NCBI RefSeq assembly: GCF_003945595.2
Contig: NW_024104362.1
Coordinates: forward strand, 744,001-808,000
Direction of reading: 5' to 3'
DNA from: Pipra filicauda
Taxonomy: Eukaryota; Chordata; Aves; Passeriformes; Pipridae
DNA length: 64,000 nt
The notes under the pieces are model-generated. The model saw only the letters and a list, made by a program, of their open reading frames with translations, did no database searches and was not told the DNA's origin. How positions within the stretch are numbered: position 1 is the first letter of the stretch; each line of letters opens with the position of its first letter. A program made the translations under genes and the position numbers. Of the stretch, positions 51,201 through 64,000 are shown piece by piece.

Positions 51201-53162
51201 AATCAAATAACATATAAAAAGGTTATAAAAAGTGTTCACTGTTTGAGTAAATTAATCTGGTTCAAAGCTGAATACTTTGAGAATTGCAAAAATAAAAGCA
51301 AAGGTGTTACTGCAGAAAAGACGTGGTAGAATTCTTAATTCATATTTAAATGACTGTCTCAGAAATAAAAAATAAAATCAGCAAACTTTTATTATTTTTC
51401 ATTGGATAGGCACTTTTGTAAGCCGGTAGTATATCCAGATTCTATAAAAAAGAAAAAATTCTGTCAAAAATTCTGCACAAATCTGTTTTAAGAAATTGAA
51501 GAATTACAACCACCATGTCTGTCTCATTTCAAGCACACAATATTGTTTTTAAGTGTAGCAGTGGAGGGCCAGTGGGAGCCTTCAATATGTAGGTTGCACT
51601 CCTGCCTACCTCTGATTTCTACATGGGATTATTTACAAGGGAGTGCTGGACATCCAGCAGCATTAAATTTGTTACCCGTCAAAGCAGAGCAGTTTTCCCC
51701 TCATCACTAGAGCCTCTTCCTACATCTTGCATTGTAGCACCATCCTGAACCTGTCTGTTCTTTGATACATGACTCTCAAAAATGTGAACAGTTCCTTTCC
51801 TCATAGATAATGCTCCTGCCTTTTGCATACTAGCAATAGTAGATGACCATTTGGAGACAATTTTACTTCAATGACCTATCCACAAGACCTGGAGCCACTA
51901 ATTTTACAAACTTGGTTTGTACCTGAGCTGGTTTTCTCAAGCTGCCTATGTTTTGAGTTTAGAGGTTTAAGTTTTCAGTCTTCGTGTGCCTACCATATTT
52001 GTTGGTTGGATTACAGTGCCATCAGAACACCTGGCATAGAAGCAATGACAGCAAATTCATCAAATTATCAAGGGAAGTAAGCTAGCTTGTAAATAGCACA
52101 CCAGTGGGATGAAAAGATCACAGAAATGAGGCCATTTAAAACACAGAGAAACTGGAATCCAAGTGGCAAATGCTTGTTTTAGCTACACCAGATTCTGTCT
52201 GAATTCAAGAGGAGACATGGTACACTGCTACTATCCAAACACTAAATTAATCTCCCGATGGCTGAGAAAAAGCTCCAAAATAGGCATTAAAGTCTGTAAG
52301 ATGATATCTAATTTACGCAGCACTTCAAAAGCACCAACCATTACTATACTTACAGAGCTGCTTAAATAATGGAAAGATAAAGGAATGTGATTCTGTGAGT
52401 GAATACATGACTGCAGAATGCAATAGGAATATTGGGTAAATTCTCCCCTCTTGTGACTTGTATTCCAGCTAGTGGCATTACACCAGGGAAGGATTGGGCC
52501 ATATTTTGCATGCAGCATAGCAGATTGTTAAGAGGCAACAGGCAGGTATTTGAGAGAATTTCCTCTCTGTGATTTGCAGAAGTGTGCCTGAAATCCCCTG
52601 GCTGATCTATGCTCATTCCATTACCTGTCATCTTTTGGCAGATAACTAGTTAAATTTGTGTTAAATAGGATTCACTTTGCTATTTCCATTTGCTGTTGGA
52701 GTAGAAATGTTCTGATGTGACATATGACCAATCAATAATTGGAAAGTGCTTGCATGAGGCGTTTGAAGCCAGTCATTTAGACAGTGTCAGCCCCAACTGG
52801 TATTAAAATCTGCAAAGAGTTGTTCTACAATCAGTGATTCTGCTCATCTCCTCTGGGTGTCTGCATTTCACTTAATAAGGATACCCTGTAGATATCAACT
52901 GAAATAACTCTTGCCTTTGTTGCTTGGATGTTTTTGTGAGCTCTGAAATGAACTTGGCTTATGCAAATATACTTTGTTATCCAGTCTAAAGGATGCAGGG
53001 CAGAAATTATTATCCTATTCTGCTGGCCACCTCAATAGAAAAGAAATGGCTTTATTTGACTGTGATTCTGAAGAGAATAAGAGTGTGACTGTACCCTGTG
53101 GTTTCCTGGGTATTTTTTTACTTTTTTTTTTCTGTACTGATGACGTTCTATTACTGTTACAG

Positions 53163-53247
53163 GGCTATAATAATCCGAAATGGTGATGTCATTCCAATGT
53201 CTTCAGAATTCACTCCAGAGACTGAACGCCAGCGACTTCAGTATCTG
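53163..53247 (+). CDS. PPM1H: PPM1H exon 5
   Basis: 85 bases after a TATTACTGTTACAG acceptor. The first G completes the split Arg of G-D-S-R-A. The next 28 codons read AIIIRNGDVIPMSSEF and TPETERQRLQYL, ending in phase 0 before the donor GTAAGA. The strand AIIIRNG followed by the MSSEFTPETERQRL helix matches the PPM1H/J/M subfamily rather than PPM1A/B. Without splicing, the frame would continue 39 codons into intron 5. Confidence 0.97.
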
Positions 53248-56200
53248 GTAAGAGACCTGAGGACCAAATCAGGTGTTGCTGATGACCAGCATTGCCCAGT
53301 AACACCTAAGGCTCAGAGAAACGCCGCTGAGTTACTGTGGCTCAGTGAAGGATGGTGTGTTCACTGAACACCAGTGACTGATCATGTATGTCTTTTAGCC
53401 ATCAGCAAAAGTGAAGAAAAGCTTGGTGGTGCAAATCTCAGTGAAAGGAGTCTTATCTCTTCCATGAAGACCATTGATATTGCAGAGTTTGATTAATTTA
53501 TTCCAATAGTATGCTGGTAGTATCTTGATCAGGGAAAATATGTCCAATTTAGAGGTGATCTCAGTGAATATTAGTAGCTGCAGGATAGGATGGGTGATCA
53601 AAGACTGCTTTTATTTAGTGTAGCAGCACCCATAAAGCTGGGAGAGGGTGACTATCTGAGGATATATGGGATGCTTTATACACCAGGCTGTATTTGCTGG
53701 TAAGCTGCCTAAGTAACGTAAGTCAAAATGCATAGTGTTATTTTTCATGCAAACAATCCTGTTACTTTTTAAGTTTTTCATCAGTGGTCAGATTGGTTGG
53801 TTGAAGTTGGTTGGCTGTTTGTCAAAATGTCATTCCTAACATGGCTCAGAAATTTCTTTTGTGCTTCTTCTGGTCTCCTGCTTTTTCCTCTTAGAAATTT
53901 AAACTTCAGCCAAGGCAGGCTCACTGTCAGCCTTGCCTGACTCGAGGTGGACAGACCAAGGCTAGTGAGATTCCCTGGTCTCAACGTGTCTGTTTTCTTC
54001 AGCCTGGCCCAAGCAATGTGGTTTGAAACTAGACAAAATGCTGATGGTTAAAAGGTGGGGTGGAAGGTTCCAAAGAAAAAATTTTAAGTGTTTCCTCAAT
54101 TGTCACATTTGATTTTTTTTTCACTCAGGTTCACTGGCTTGAAGCTGAAAATTTCAGAGGGAAAACTGCTTTTGGGAGTATTCATATTCAGAGAAAAAAT
54201 GGAAAAGAGGCCTAATAAATATTTACAGTTCAGTTAAATTTAAAATAATTTGTTAGCCTTTAAAATAAAAGGTATCTTTAGCATCTAGGGAGTCTGCTAC
54301 TTCTGTAGGAAATACAAGATAAAATATTGCCTACAAGGATTGTTTTTCTCTTTTGATATCCTTTCTGGCTTGTATTTGAAACCAGTAGCTGATCTGAAAA
54401 ATATTTCTGCTGTTTTCTTTCCACTCTGGAAAATTTGTTTGTTTATTTTAATTCTATATATAACAAATATGCCAGATCTGTGGGTATCATGTTCAAAGAG
54501 AATACATGCAAGACAGCAAGAGCGTGAAACAAAATTAGAGATAATTTCAAACATGATATTCCATAAATAACAATTTTACTCTATTGTTAAAAAAAAAAAG
54601 ATGACCCCAAATTTCTGATAAGGTTGGCATAAACATTACACTCCAGAGATTGCATCTGTCTAGCTGATTAGAAACCAAATAATTTTACTCACTTTGTCTG
54701 TCCCCAGGTTCTGCTATCAGTCTTTTCCACCATGAACATCTCTCTTCTGCTGTTCCTGTCTAAAAGTTAGTTACTTTGGATGTATTTTTTATTTGCAGTT
54801 AGAGCTGAGTTTCTTTGCTTCAAATGTATGGCACTGCTCTTCCTGCACAATAGGAAGAAAATCACTTAATCATTTTAGCATTCATATTTTACTTGGTAAA
54901 TGCAGAGATACTGTTCACTGTGGGGAAGTTACTGCACAAGTAAAGGGAGGGTATGGATTTACCGCCTGCCGGCTACTGAGCATTGGTTCCCTGTGCAGTA
55001 GACACTGTTCGCACAATCAGGATGAAGGAGCTTTCCTCTGCCTTTAGTGCCTATTGATTGCTTCAGCCACACAGGAATTTCATTTAGGTCCTCTTTTCTG
55101 AGCCTTAATTTCCAAGTGGAAAGAAATCCATAGGATAATGAATTGTTCAGGTCATGTGAATATCTCTATATGAAGTCTTCCAGCCTAGTCTTACACAAAA
55201 CTGTACTTCAGCTAGTACTGATTAAGTAACTGAGAGGAAAGGGAAACAAATATTTTCCCTATCTGACTGCCATTTTAATGCACATTTAGTGCCATGCATC
55301 CATGCCTTGGGCATAGGCCTCTGGCATGGAAACCTTAAAAGAACAAGTTGACTATCCAATCATTCGGACTTTTAAGCAGCTCTAGGCATGGTCATCACTC
55401 CATAGGAGGGCAGTGGGAAGACAGCATACAGCTGCAGATTTCAGGCAGATCGCATGGCAGAGACAGATTTCTGTGTCAGGCAACTTGTGAGAGTATTGCA
55501 GAAGGCAATCAATCTTTCAGTCAGAGAGTACTTCTTAAGACATAGGTGTGAAAGCTTTGCACCAGTATTCCCTTGGTCCTTCAGCTTCTGTAGAGGTTCA
55601 GTGCACCATGCTGCTTCCCTCCCACTGGCAGGAATTCACAAACCTCCTTTTCTTCTGAATTTCTGTGTCTCTTTTCTTTTTAGCACTGTAGCAGGAAAGC
55701 TCCACACAGCACTAGGGAAAAGCCCTGGCTTTCTGTATCGGTGTATCTTGAGGGAAAACAAAATCCAGTATTGACTGGGAATTGCTCAGGTACATTCGGC
55801 AGTTGTGCAGGCAATGACTGCCAGAAGGAATTTTTCTTTCATCTTCTGAGGAGACTTAATTTCAGTCATGATAGTCTAAATTGCAACAGTAAATGGCATA
55901 GATTTTGTTACTTATTCCCTTGGAAAATATGTTTTAAATGACTGATGAATTGAGTGTGCTGCAGATGGGTGCACTTCTATTAATTATCAAAGTTGCTCAT
56001 TGAAGATGTCATGTGAGTTCTTCGTGGTGTTAGCATGTACCGTGGCTGTGTGTGTAGTCAGGCAGCCCCTCAAAAGTTCACCAAAGATGGTGCACCGTGA
56101 CTACCAGGGCAGGTGTTAGTGCCAGTAGAGACAGGGTGGCCACCAGCGGCAGTGAGCCATGGGTGCTCTTTGTGTTTGGCACCATTCAAACAAAGGTTCA

Positions 56201-59200
56201 TGAGCCCAGATGGGCATGGGCTCAAAGAGGACCTATTCTTATTTCATTACTCAGATGAGGATAAAGTGATACTAACTCACCTGCTGAAGGATGCCTGGGC
56301 AATCTGAGCCTGAAAAAGAAATGCACCTAGATCTCCTAAATGTCTAGTCAATGCTTCAGTTACAGGTCAGATGTAATTCTCTTACAGTTTGTGGCTCCCT
56401 GCATCACCCAGTGTAGGATTGCTTTGGCCATTTGACGCATTGCATGATGCTGTGGTATAAGAGATGTGTGCTTCTATGAAAAGGGTCCTGGTCTTTCATA
56501 AGATGAGAGACCAATCCAAGGATGGATTTGGCTTCTACTTCCCTCTTTCCTTCTATTACCACTTCCTTTAGTTTTAATCTCTCTTTTGCTTAAACGTGTC
56601 CATATGATAATGGCGGAATCATTTGCAAAACTTCTGGGTGCATTGTGCTGTGTGTGCCATTGTGAGTGGTAGTTTCATATAGTAGAACATCCTATTGGAG
56701 AAAAGGGCACAGAATGATAAGAGTATAAAGCTTTAAGGTATAGTTGATGTAACCAGGAATTCTGAAAATAACACAGAATACAGTAAAACCACTGTTGCCA
56801 GTGATGTTCCAGTGCAGTGCGTACTGGAGGAGCTGGGAAAGACATCAGCAGGCCTTATTGAGGTAAAAAAAGATACATGCTGTGTTTCCTGCAATCTAAT
56901 TCACTGACAGCTAGTGTGCAAGTCTAATTTTATCTTAATTTCATGTTTGCTTTTCTGATCACCAGGAAACACAGCAGGAAGTAAATGACCTTTTTAAAGA
57001 ACCGTGACTAATATTTCCTTGAGCGAAATCCATTTTAAACAACTAATGTTGAGCGTAGTACATCCAGCCACAACATACACCATAAAATGCCAGAGTACCA
57101 AAAACACATGGTGCAGGCTATGCCAGATTTATGCCAAAAAGCTGCAATAGCTTCTGAAAGAGAAAATATGGAAAATGTTCCCATTCTGTAACACAGAATA
57201 ACAATGTTGTCTGAACCTAGCTCATAAAGAAGGTGTTTGATAGTCACTCTTTTTATTAAAGTTTAAGTTCTCTGGGTGATGTTTCTGATCTGGGGTTCTT
57301 GCAAATTGAGACTAAACAAATTAAAACATGGAAAATATGGTACCTCATCACAGGTGAAATTCCACTAGTTCACTTACCATTTATATTTCTCATTTGATCA
57401 CTTGAGGGAATTTTGTGTTGTCTACTTGTATATCTTCTTAAAAGATCTGTAGGTTTTTAAAGTGTTGCTTTTTATTTATTTTCTAGTTCTGCTGCCCAGC
57501 ATGGTTTGGTTGAGGTGTAGAAGAGTCTTGCCTCATAGTAAATGGAGAACAGTTCTCAACAAAACCAACTGGAAGTCACAGCTGAATTTTATAATAGAAC
57601 ATTCTTCTCTCTGTAGAATTACCAGTGAAAGCATCAAAAATAACTTCAAAAAAAGGGTAAAAAACATGGAGAATTAAGAAATAAAGCAAAGCCTAACAAA
57701 ATCACCATTTCTTCACATAAGAATTCAGATCGCAGACACCAGAAGCTTCCAAATTTTTCTTTTCCCTCTGTTTCACTGACACCAAAAATATTAGAATGAG
57801 TTAAGATCCCTAGATTGTAAGTCAAGCATTGAGGCTTGGCTGTGGAAGAGAAATCTTATTTGAACATTAGCAGACCACTGGTAACTGCCAGCTTTATTAA
57901 TCTTAATTCAGTTGTGACCTCAGACTTTCCATCTGAGTAAATCTTTATGAAATGCAGTCTCTCCCCATCACTTTACCTTTTCAATAAAGGAAATTCTTGT
58001 TTTCAAGTGGAAAAATACTAGAAACCTGTATTGTTTTTCTTCTGGACCTGTGATTCAGACGAGTAAGTAATCTCACAATCTAAAGTTTAGATAACTTCAT
58101 TTTGATGTCTGTTAAGGTTTTTTTCCTTAAATAAGGCTTCTTATTTTGTAGGCAGGCAAAAGTAGTCTTTAGCTAGAAGTGGTTTGTAATGTTTTAATTA
58201 AGACAGGCTGTGCATTTTTAAAAGTGAACTGAATTGCACTTTCAAAGCAACTGAATTGCACTTCATTGTTTACAATATCATAAACTAGAAAGAATTAAAA
58301 AAATACCAAAAAATCCACTTCTTTGTTGTCATACAAACAACAAATATCAATTATGTGTTGTGATGCATCAAATCATTAGGAGTGTTCCATCTTTTTTGCA
58401 ACTGGAGGAAAAATAAATAAAATAAAAAACTACATGTACTTTTAAATAGAGAGTCCAGAGTTCTGAAAATATGAAAAGCCTCATGTGGACTAATACTGCT
58501 GGACCTCTAAAAAGTCATTAGTGCTTCTGAACCACTTTTCTAATGAGGAACAGTGATCCAATTAGAGGATCCTTGAAAACAATATTTGGGTGGAGAAAGG
58601 GACCTTGGCTGACTGTAGACTGCAGGAAAAAAATGTATTTCCCTTCTTGGTGCTCCTGCTCCGGAAGGGGATCACAATGTCAAGTTCACACTTGCGTACT
58701 TGAAGGCCACCTCTTGAAAGCAGAATCCAATCTTGTTGGCTATACACAGCAATCTCCCTCAGTCCCATTTCAGCTGAGCTCGAGGTGTTTTCTGGAAGGT
58801 TGTCTGTTGACAGGAACAGGGACAAGCTGATAGAAGGTTAGTATTGTGATGTGTTGAGCCTGATCCAGTGAGTGGAAGCAGGCTCAGCCCTTAAGTGCAG
58901 GAAATATTTTATTGTGAACTATCTGCATGATAGATACCAGGTAGATCAATAAGGGCTTCCACTGCTTCCTGCTGCTCACCTTTGATGAGCACTGGATTTA
59001 TGACAAACCCACAAACTAAACCCAGCTCATTTCACTTGCCTTGATGGCAGCTGCTGCTGAAGATAAGACAGACTTTATTGCCTTAACTGGCTGGATAAGG
59101 AAAAAGAGTTACCTGCAAAAAAGTTAAGAAATGCAACTTTTTCAGTTCCCGAGCCAATTTGACTGTGTCTTCACAAGAGCTTGCTCACAATGTGGCTTCG

Positions 59201-60185
59201 AGGAGGGAGAAAGGCTTTTTTATGAAAGTATTAAAGAAAAAGGAGTGAGGTTTATTTCAGAAACAAGAAATAGAGTATGTTTAGAATTAACCTATTGTGT
59301 TGAGTGATATGTGTATAAATTCAATCCAAAAATTTAGACAGTGGATGAATTGCCTCGAGATGCTCTTCAATATGGTCAGCTCTGGAAAACATGAGCCTTA
59401 GGCATGACTCTGGCAAAGAGGCCTCCCAGCATCTGAAGAGCAGTACACCAGAATGTAAAGCAACAGCATTTGAACATTAAAACCATCAAAGACACTAATT
59501 GCGGTTGTGACACAAAACTGCTGCTGCTTTCCTAAAGTCTATTTTGCATGAAGGAAATAGTTTTTAGGAACAAGACAATAAATTGCTCTGCAGCTTGTGA
59601 TTATTTGCAGTATCACGTGTGATGGGGCGCAGCACACTGAGCAGGTAAAAGAGGATGTTTTTCTTGAGGTGGTGACAGTTAAAGTGTGGTAGTATTGTGG
59701 ATTGTGTGTGTTGTTGACATAGCTGAACTGGAAGTCAAAAAACTTCAGCTTCACTCCACATGCACTCCTCCAAGTCTCTGCTTGCTCCGTGGCTTTATAT
59801 TCGATCATTTCATTCTCTCAGGTTGATGACATACAAAAGGAAATATGTTCTGTTTTACAAAGCCCTGCAGACTCCTTCAGGGTCAGTAGATGAAGTGTAC
59901 TGTAGAGATCCCAAATTTTGAGGAGCAGGGAGAAGTGAATGATTTTGAGGGCAAGAGGACTGCTCCCTATAAGGCTGCTGCTGGACACCAGACAGGGTCA
60001 GAACTGGTGTATATGCACATTGTTTGCTGAAATGGAGCACATCATCTTCCTTATTTAAAAAGAAGGGTGGAGGAAGGGTTGGAATTTGTGTGGGAAGGGA
60101 GCGGGAAGGGATGGTAATGCTACCTCATTAAAAATAGATAATGTCTTTTTTTATGTGGTATCTGTGGTTTAATTTCTGCCCACAG
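53248..60185 (+). other. PPM1H: PPM1H intron 5
   Basis: 6938 bp, GTAAGA to CTGCCCACAG. Ordinary AT-rich intronic DNA with an A run at 54589-54599 and a short imperfect duplication (ACTGAATTGCACTT twice near 58227-58262). I recognise no mobile element and no gene here. Open frames such as 55454-55774 have no domain. Confidence 0.92.
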
Positions 60186-60304
60186 GCTTACATGCAGCCC
60201 CACTTGCTGGGAAATGAATTCACGCATTTAGAGTTTCCACGGAGGGTGCAGCGCAAGGAAGTTGGAAAGAGGATGCTCTACCGTGACTTCAACATGACTG
60301 GCTG
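60186..60304 (+). CDS. PPM1H: PPM1H exon 6
   Basis: 119 bases after the CTGCCCACAG acceptor and before GTAAGA. It reads AYMQPHLLGNEFTHLEFPRR, then VQRKEVGKRMLYRDFNMTG, with the final Trp codon split after TG. The block is a PPM1H/J/M hallmark absent from shorter PP2Cs and leads into the flap region that helps select Rab substrates (family knowledge). It is close to identical to mammals from memory, with mostly conservative changes. The next exon, which should resume with the last base of Trp followed by an AYKTIEDEDLKF-like segment, is not in the window. Confidence 0.97.
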
Positions 60305-63300
60305 GTAAGAATGTGTCCTTCTCGGCATGGAGTCAGCCTTCTCCCTAACCAATGCCTGCTTTGACTTTGATTAGTGTAAACCGGTCAAACATGGAGGTGC
60401 ACCCCTGCATACTAAAAGAAAAGGCATTTCCTTCTTTCAGATGTATCTTTCTTTTAGAAGTTAATGTTTTAAATAAGTTGACCTTCCCCCAGAGCCAGGA
60501 CGTTGCTTTGTTTTAATGTGGGAGTACTCAAAGCAGAGCAAACACATAAAGGGGAATGCCAGGGAATGTTTCTGAAAGCTAAACAATTTTCCTATCTTGG
60601 AAGTAACTCTTTGTAAATTTTGGATCAGAATCTGGGCTGTGATGCCTTTGCATGCTCAGGAATGCTTGCAGAAGGGAAGAGTTGCCTCCCATACTCCAGT
60701 GCAGCTGGCCCCTGATATGGGTAATTCCTTGAAGAATTGTTTTAGAGATGGGCTTATCTGAACAAAAGTCATAACCAGCCCAAAATGAAAAGGTTTGAAT
60801 GAACAACATTGACTTAAAGAAGTGAAGACAGAAAGAATGATGATTTATTTTTTTTTTGTCTCTGGCTAAACATCTTCATTGTTTTTTATTGGTTTAAGAG
60901 GCTCCTTCTCAAGTGACTCCCACTCATTTGGAGAAGCCCTAATCTTTGCTGTTGTGAGTTCTGTGTGTGACCTATAAAGGCAAAAGCCCAAAATATGCGA
61001 ATGGTCTTCATTTCCGTGATGTTGTGTTTTAGCCTCTGTAGTAAATGTCCTTTGAGGAAGAGAAAGAATAGAGGGGGTTAAAAAATAAAGCCTGAATTCT
61101 TGTAGGTTTGGAAACTTGGATGCTCACTGGCAACAACAGCTCCACATCACTTCTGATTTGTCCCATACTTTATAGACCATAAATATAATGATGTTTTAAT
61201 GGCAGAAGTTTAATATTATATTATATAAGTTTAATATTATCTGGAGTGTTTGTGCAGAACATGTAAATCTGGGAATAACCGTCATTGTCTCTCATCTTGA
61301 ACAGCTGCTAGTAGAATATGCAGTCTCACCCTGGGAATGATGACTTCACATTTTAAAAAGGCTACAGGCATGAAAAAAAGAATAGGAACAGAATGAGAAC
61401 ATTGGATTAACTGAGGACTTAGACTGCAAAACATTTGGAACATCATGAGACACTCTCCCAATTTCTGCAAAAGGAGGGTTTTTGTTAAACTCCCTGATGT
61501 CTCTGGAGGCATCAATAAAGAATGGTTTCATGTAGACTTCCAAAAGTTCTTTTTCAAGCTGTGACATGCTATTGGGAAAAAAAAAAAAAAAAGCAACGAA
61601 GTGTAGCCTTCTAGTCTGGGGGAGAGCTACAGAAGTATAATGGGCCAGGAACTTCCTGAGAGGAGGGTAAGAACAGATTTCTTTTATCATAGTTGGAAGG
61701 CAAAGAGGGTTTCTTCAGAGATATGGGAGTTGTTTTGCATTTTCCCAGTTGGCTACTGGTCTGGAAAAGAAATGAGTCTAGAATGGTAAAGCTGCAGCAG
61801 TGGCAGGTAACACCACAGCCCTTTTCCTATTAAACAAGAAGGACCATGAGGAACTGGAAAGAATTAAGTGATTTACGTGAGTGGGCATCACAGTGATCAA
61901 ACTTGGTGGGGATAAATACAAAGTAAAGCACAAAGAGGAAAAAGATGTTTGTGCACACTAGAGGTTCCAAATGAACCATGAGAGCCACGTGAAGAAGCTC
62001 GGTGTGCTTACTACCATGATTTTTCCAGACCAAATCACCAGCAGAATGTTGGGATTCATACAGAATGGTTAAAATGGAAAGGTTAAAAATTAAGAGAAGA
62101 AATAATTCCTTATATCAGTTTCTACCTCATTTGTGAATCTATGCATAGCACTTCAGCATATTCAAAATGGTTATTGCATAGCTAATAATGTTTGGCATTA
62201 GAAGAAGACAGATAAGAAGAAACTCAAATTTTAAATGTAGAATAAGGAGTAAGGTAGAAGAGCGTTAGTAAGTTGAACTGGAAGATCTGATTTAGAGTAC
62301 TGTTTTCCAGTACTGGTGTGTGAACTCTCTTAACTCTAGCATATAGTGGGTAGGAGAAGACAGTTCCTTCCTGTTGTTTTTTATGAATTTCCTGAAGTGT
62401 AGGACACATCTTGATCCAGTTACAGATTCTAATATGGTCAGTGCAGCAATTGTCACCAATTGAGTACAAATGTGCTTAGCTGCAAGCAGTTATTCTGGAA
62501 TAAATGCTTGCACTATGACTTGAAAATTTAAGTCTGAATTCATTGCCGTATTGTCCCAGAAATAGGTGGTCTGTGCCAAGCAAAAGCATGTGGAGACTGT
62601 GATGAGGCTCTCTCTCCCTGCTGTTCCTTTTGACTTCTGGCTGGAAGTGGAAAATGGGGGCTACATTTTTTTCCTAAATAAAAGAATTGGAATCTTTTAA
62701 CTGCTCCATATCTCACAGCTAGGGCATCAGTTACCTCTTTGTTTGGTTGCCTCAGGACAATAAAATGATGAGGGAATTGCTCTATCGCCATACATTTGTC
62801 TAAATCAGAACCCTTCTAAATAAGGATCTATTTCTTTTTGCAAGGTATTTGCCCAACATATTTCTATTACACTGAATTGTGTACAGTGATCTCTTAAGCA
62901 GAGGAGAAGCAGCCAGTTACTATTCATCTAAAAGTCTGGGTCAATTTTAATGATTGAGATTTTGGACAAGACATTAGAGTTCCGGTTTAATGGGCCCTCA
63001 GAGGTGAATGTTTGGGGTGGCTGGGGTTTCCTACTGGTTGTTTTCCACTTCAAGTGTTTTGCTTCTCTTTTCTTCCCTTTCTAATTCATGGATTTAACTG
63101 AACAAAGTGGCCAAGGACAAGTCTGTTTTGCATTTGTTTCTAAGGACACTTATCTACCACGGAGAATAAATTAGCATATATATTCCTTTTCTAGAAAATG
63201 TCAGATGGAGCTTTGGCCAGCCAGAGCTTGATCCACTAAAACACTGCTGAACTTTTATCACATACAATGCAGATGATCAGTTGTCTGAATTTTTTTTTGT

Positions 63301-64000
63301 TCATTGACCTCACTGTGTGTTGACATCTGCACATACATGTGGGGAGATGCAGGTGATGTTAGGAAGAAACAGCCACTCTTACACTTAATTACTGAATCCT
63401 TGAGTGAGAGAATGTAAAACACTCTCTGGTCTGATGTTTCCTCAGGAAAATGAACTGTTTTATTTTACAATTCAGGATACTATCTGTGTTTTCTATTAGA
63501 AGCTGTATGATTTTTTTTCTTCATTTTTATCCTCCTCCTTTGCTCTGGAGCTTTTCAGATTCTCAACAATGGCTTGGCTTGACCAGCTTGTTTGGATTAC
63601 AAAAGGTTATTGTCTTTGGGTCTGTCATGATGCATTTGGCCCTTTATTTTTTCTTTCTGCTTTTTCTTTCTTTTTTTTTCATGTGAAATTTCCACACTGG
63701 CTTTGTCTCCACAGCCCACAGTGGTAGCAGAGCTGCCAAGTTTCCCCACAGCATTAGGACAACCACTGATCCAACAATGTGTACTGCATTACTGGTCCAG
63801 ACCGCCTGTAACTGCTTTGAGACTAGCCTTCCCTTCTCACTCCAGCTCTCCTACCCTTTCTCCTCTCTCTGCGGTGGCAGTTGCGATGAGAAATAATGCT
63901 GTATTAAATACATCTAAAATAAATCCCATTTTGGTGGGAGCTGACTGCTGCGTCTCTTGCGCCCCATCTGCATTGTGGTTGAACAGCCATTGCAAAACAT
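60305..64000 (+). other. PPM1H: PPM1H intron 6 (5' part)
   Basis: At least 3696 bp of intron, open at the window's right edge. It contains a 16-A run (61577-61592), an AT-rich repeat of AGTTTAATATTAT (about 61208-61240) and, near the end, a good acceptor-like site at 63714 followed by ATTAAA and AATAAA signals. No PPM1H exon 7 sequence is present. Open frames here (for example 61346-61690 on the minus strand) look like chance. Confidence 0.88.
61577..61592. repeat. Poly(A) run of 16
   Basis: Uninterrupted A run in intron 6 with no recognisable retroposon body before it. Confidence 0.85.

Larger units (their letters stand above)
37045..53162 (+). other. PPM1H: PPM1H intron 4
   Basis: 16118 bp, the largest complete intron here, GTAAGT to TGTTACAG. 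Contains an LTR-type element (about 38476-39760), a candidate conserved non-coding stretch (about 41130-41730), an A-rich run (44405-44424), an 18-bp direct repeat (44474-44491 and 45214-45231) and a small palindrome CCTTAATT/AATTAAGG at 47509-47529. No second gene is recognised; open frames reach only about 105 codons and carry no domain. Confidence 0.92.
1..64000 (+). other. PPM1H: PPM1H gene, internal portion (intron 1 to intron 6)
   Basis: The whole window lies within one gene. Five exons on the + strand translate to adjacent blocks of the PP2C-family phosphatase PPM1H, in the right order, with compatible splice phases (2, 0, 0, 2, 0, 2). PPM1H is a metal-dependent Ser/Thr phosphatase known to dephosphorylate LRRK2-phosphorylated Rab GTPases. 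Its N-terminal helix, encoded by exon 1, targets Golgi and vesicle membranes. Exon 1 and the exons after exon 6 are not in the window. I looked for an exon-1-like GC-rich start before 22496 and found none. Introns 2-5 are about 6.1, 7.8, 16.1 and 6.9 kb. The identification comes from remembered similarity to mammalian PPM1H, not from a search. Confidence 0.95.

Noticed and set aside
60305..64000. PPM1H exon 7 in the window
   Set aside because: No frame continues the expected sequence after the split Trp codon.
1..64000. CRISPR array, operons, tRNA or rRNA genes, integrated virus with coding genes
   Set aside because: No regularly spaced repeats, no RNA-gene signatures and no gag, pol or env frames were seen on either strand.

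Overview
This is a piece of vertebrate nuclear DNA, almost certainly from a bird. It lies inside one large protein-coding gene, PPM1H, which encodes a Mg2+/Mn2+-dependent PP2C-type protein phosphatase and is read left to right on the + strand. The bird assignment rests on three things: AT-rich introns with clean GT/AG junctions, CR1 LINE 3' ends with their ATTCTATGATTCT-like tails, and LTR fragments I recognise as avian endogenous retrovirus LTRs. I cannot name the species; the LTR style suggests Neoaves, possibly a songbird (inference).

Layout: positions 1-22496 are the 3' part of a long intron 1. Exon 1, with the start codon, is not here and must lie upstream. Five consecutive internal coding exons follow: exon 2 (22497-22665), exon 3 (28755-29099), exon 4 (36932-37044), exon 5 (53163-53247) and exon 6 (60186-60304). 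Splice phases match at every junction, and together they give 831 coding bases (277 codons), roughly residues 82-358 of a protein of about 514 residues in mammals. The window ends in intron 6, so the C-terminal catalytic exons are also missing. The visible part contains the N-E-D metal-site motif, the D-G-H-A-G PPM signature and the G-D-S-R motif. It also contains a Ser/Thr/Pro-rich loop and the strongly conserved block leading to the flap region. Known family biology: PPM1H removes LRRK2-placed phosphates from Rab GTPases such as Rab8A and Rab10.

The introns hold three CR1 fragments (13340, 22980, 33291), three LTR-like stretches (about 5690-6225, 29335-29760, 38476-39760), short microsatellites and homopolymer runs, and several perfect palindromes. 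The most unusual intronic feature is an orphan CpG island at 33960-34330 in intron 3. It ends in a good splice-donor match that is in phase with exon 4, so an internal promoter or alternative first exon is conceivable. Other candidates are a possible alternative terminal exon with polyadenylation signals at 63715-63940, a GC-richer minus-strand stretch at 1667-2068 that reads like decayed coding sequence, and two AT-rich stretches that look like conserved non-coding elements.

I saw no bacterial, phage, CRISPR or operon-type content, no tRNA or rRNA gene, and no second convincing protein-coding gene on either strand. Nearly all other open frames of 60-130 codons look like chance.
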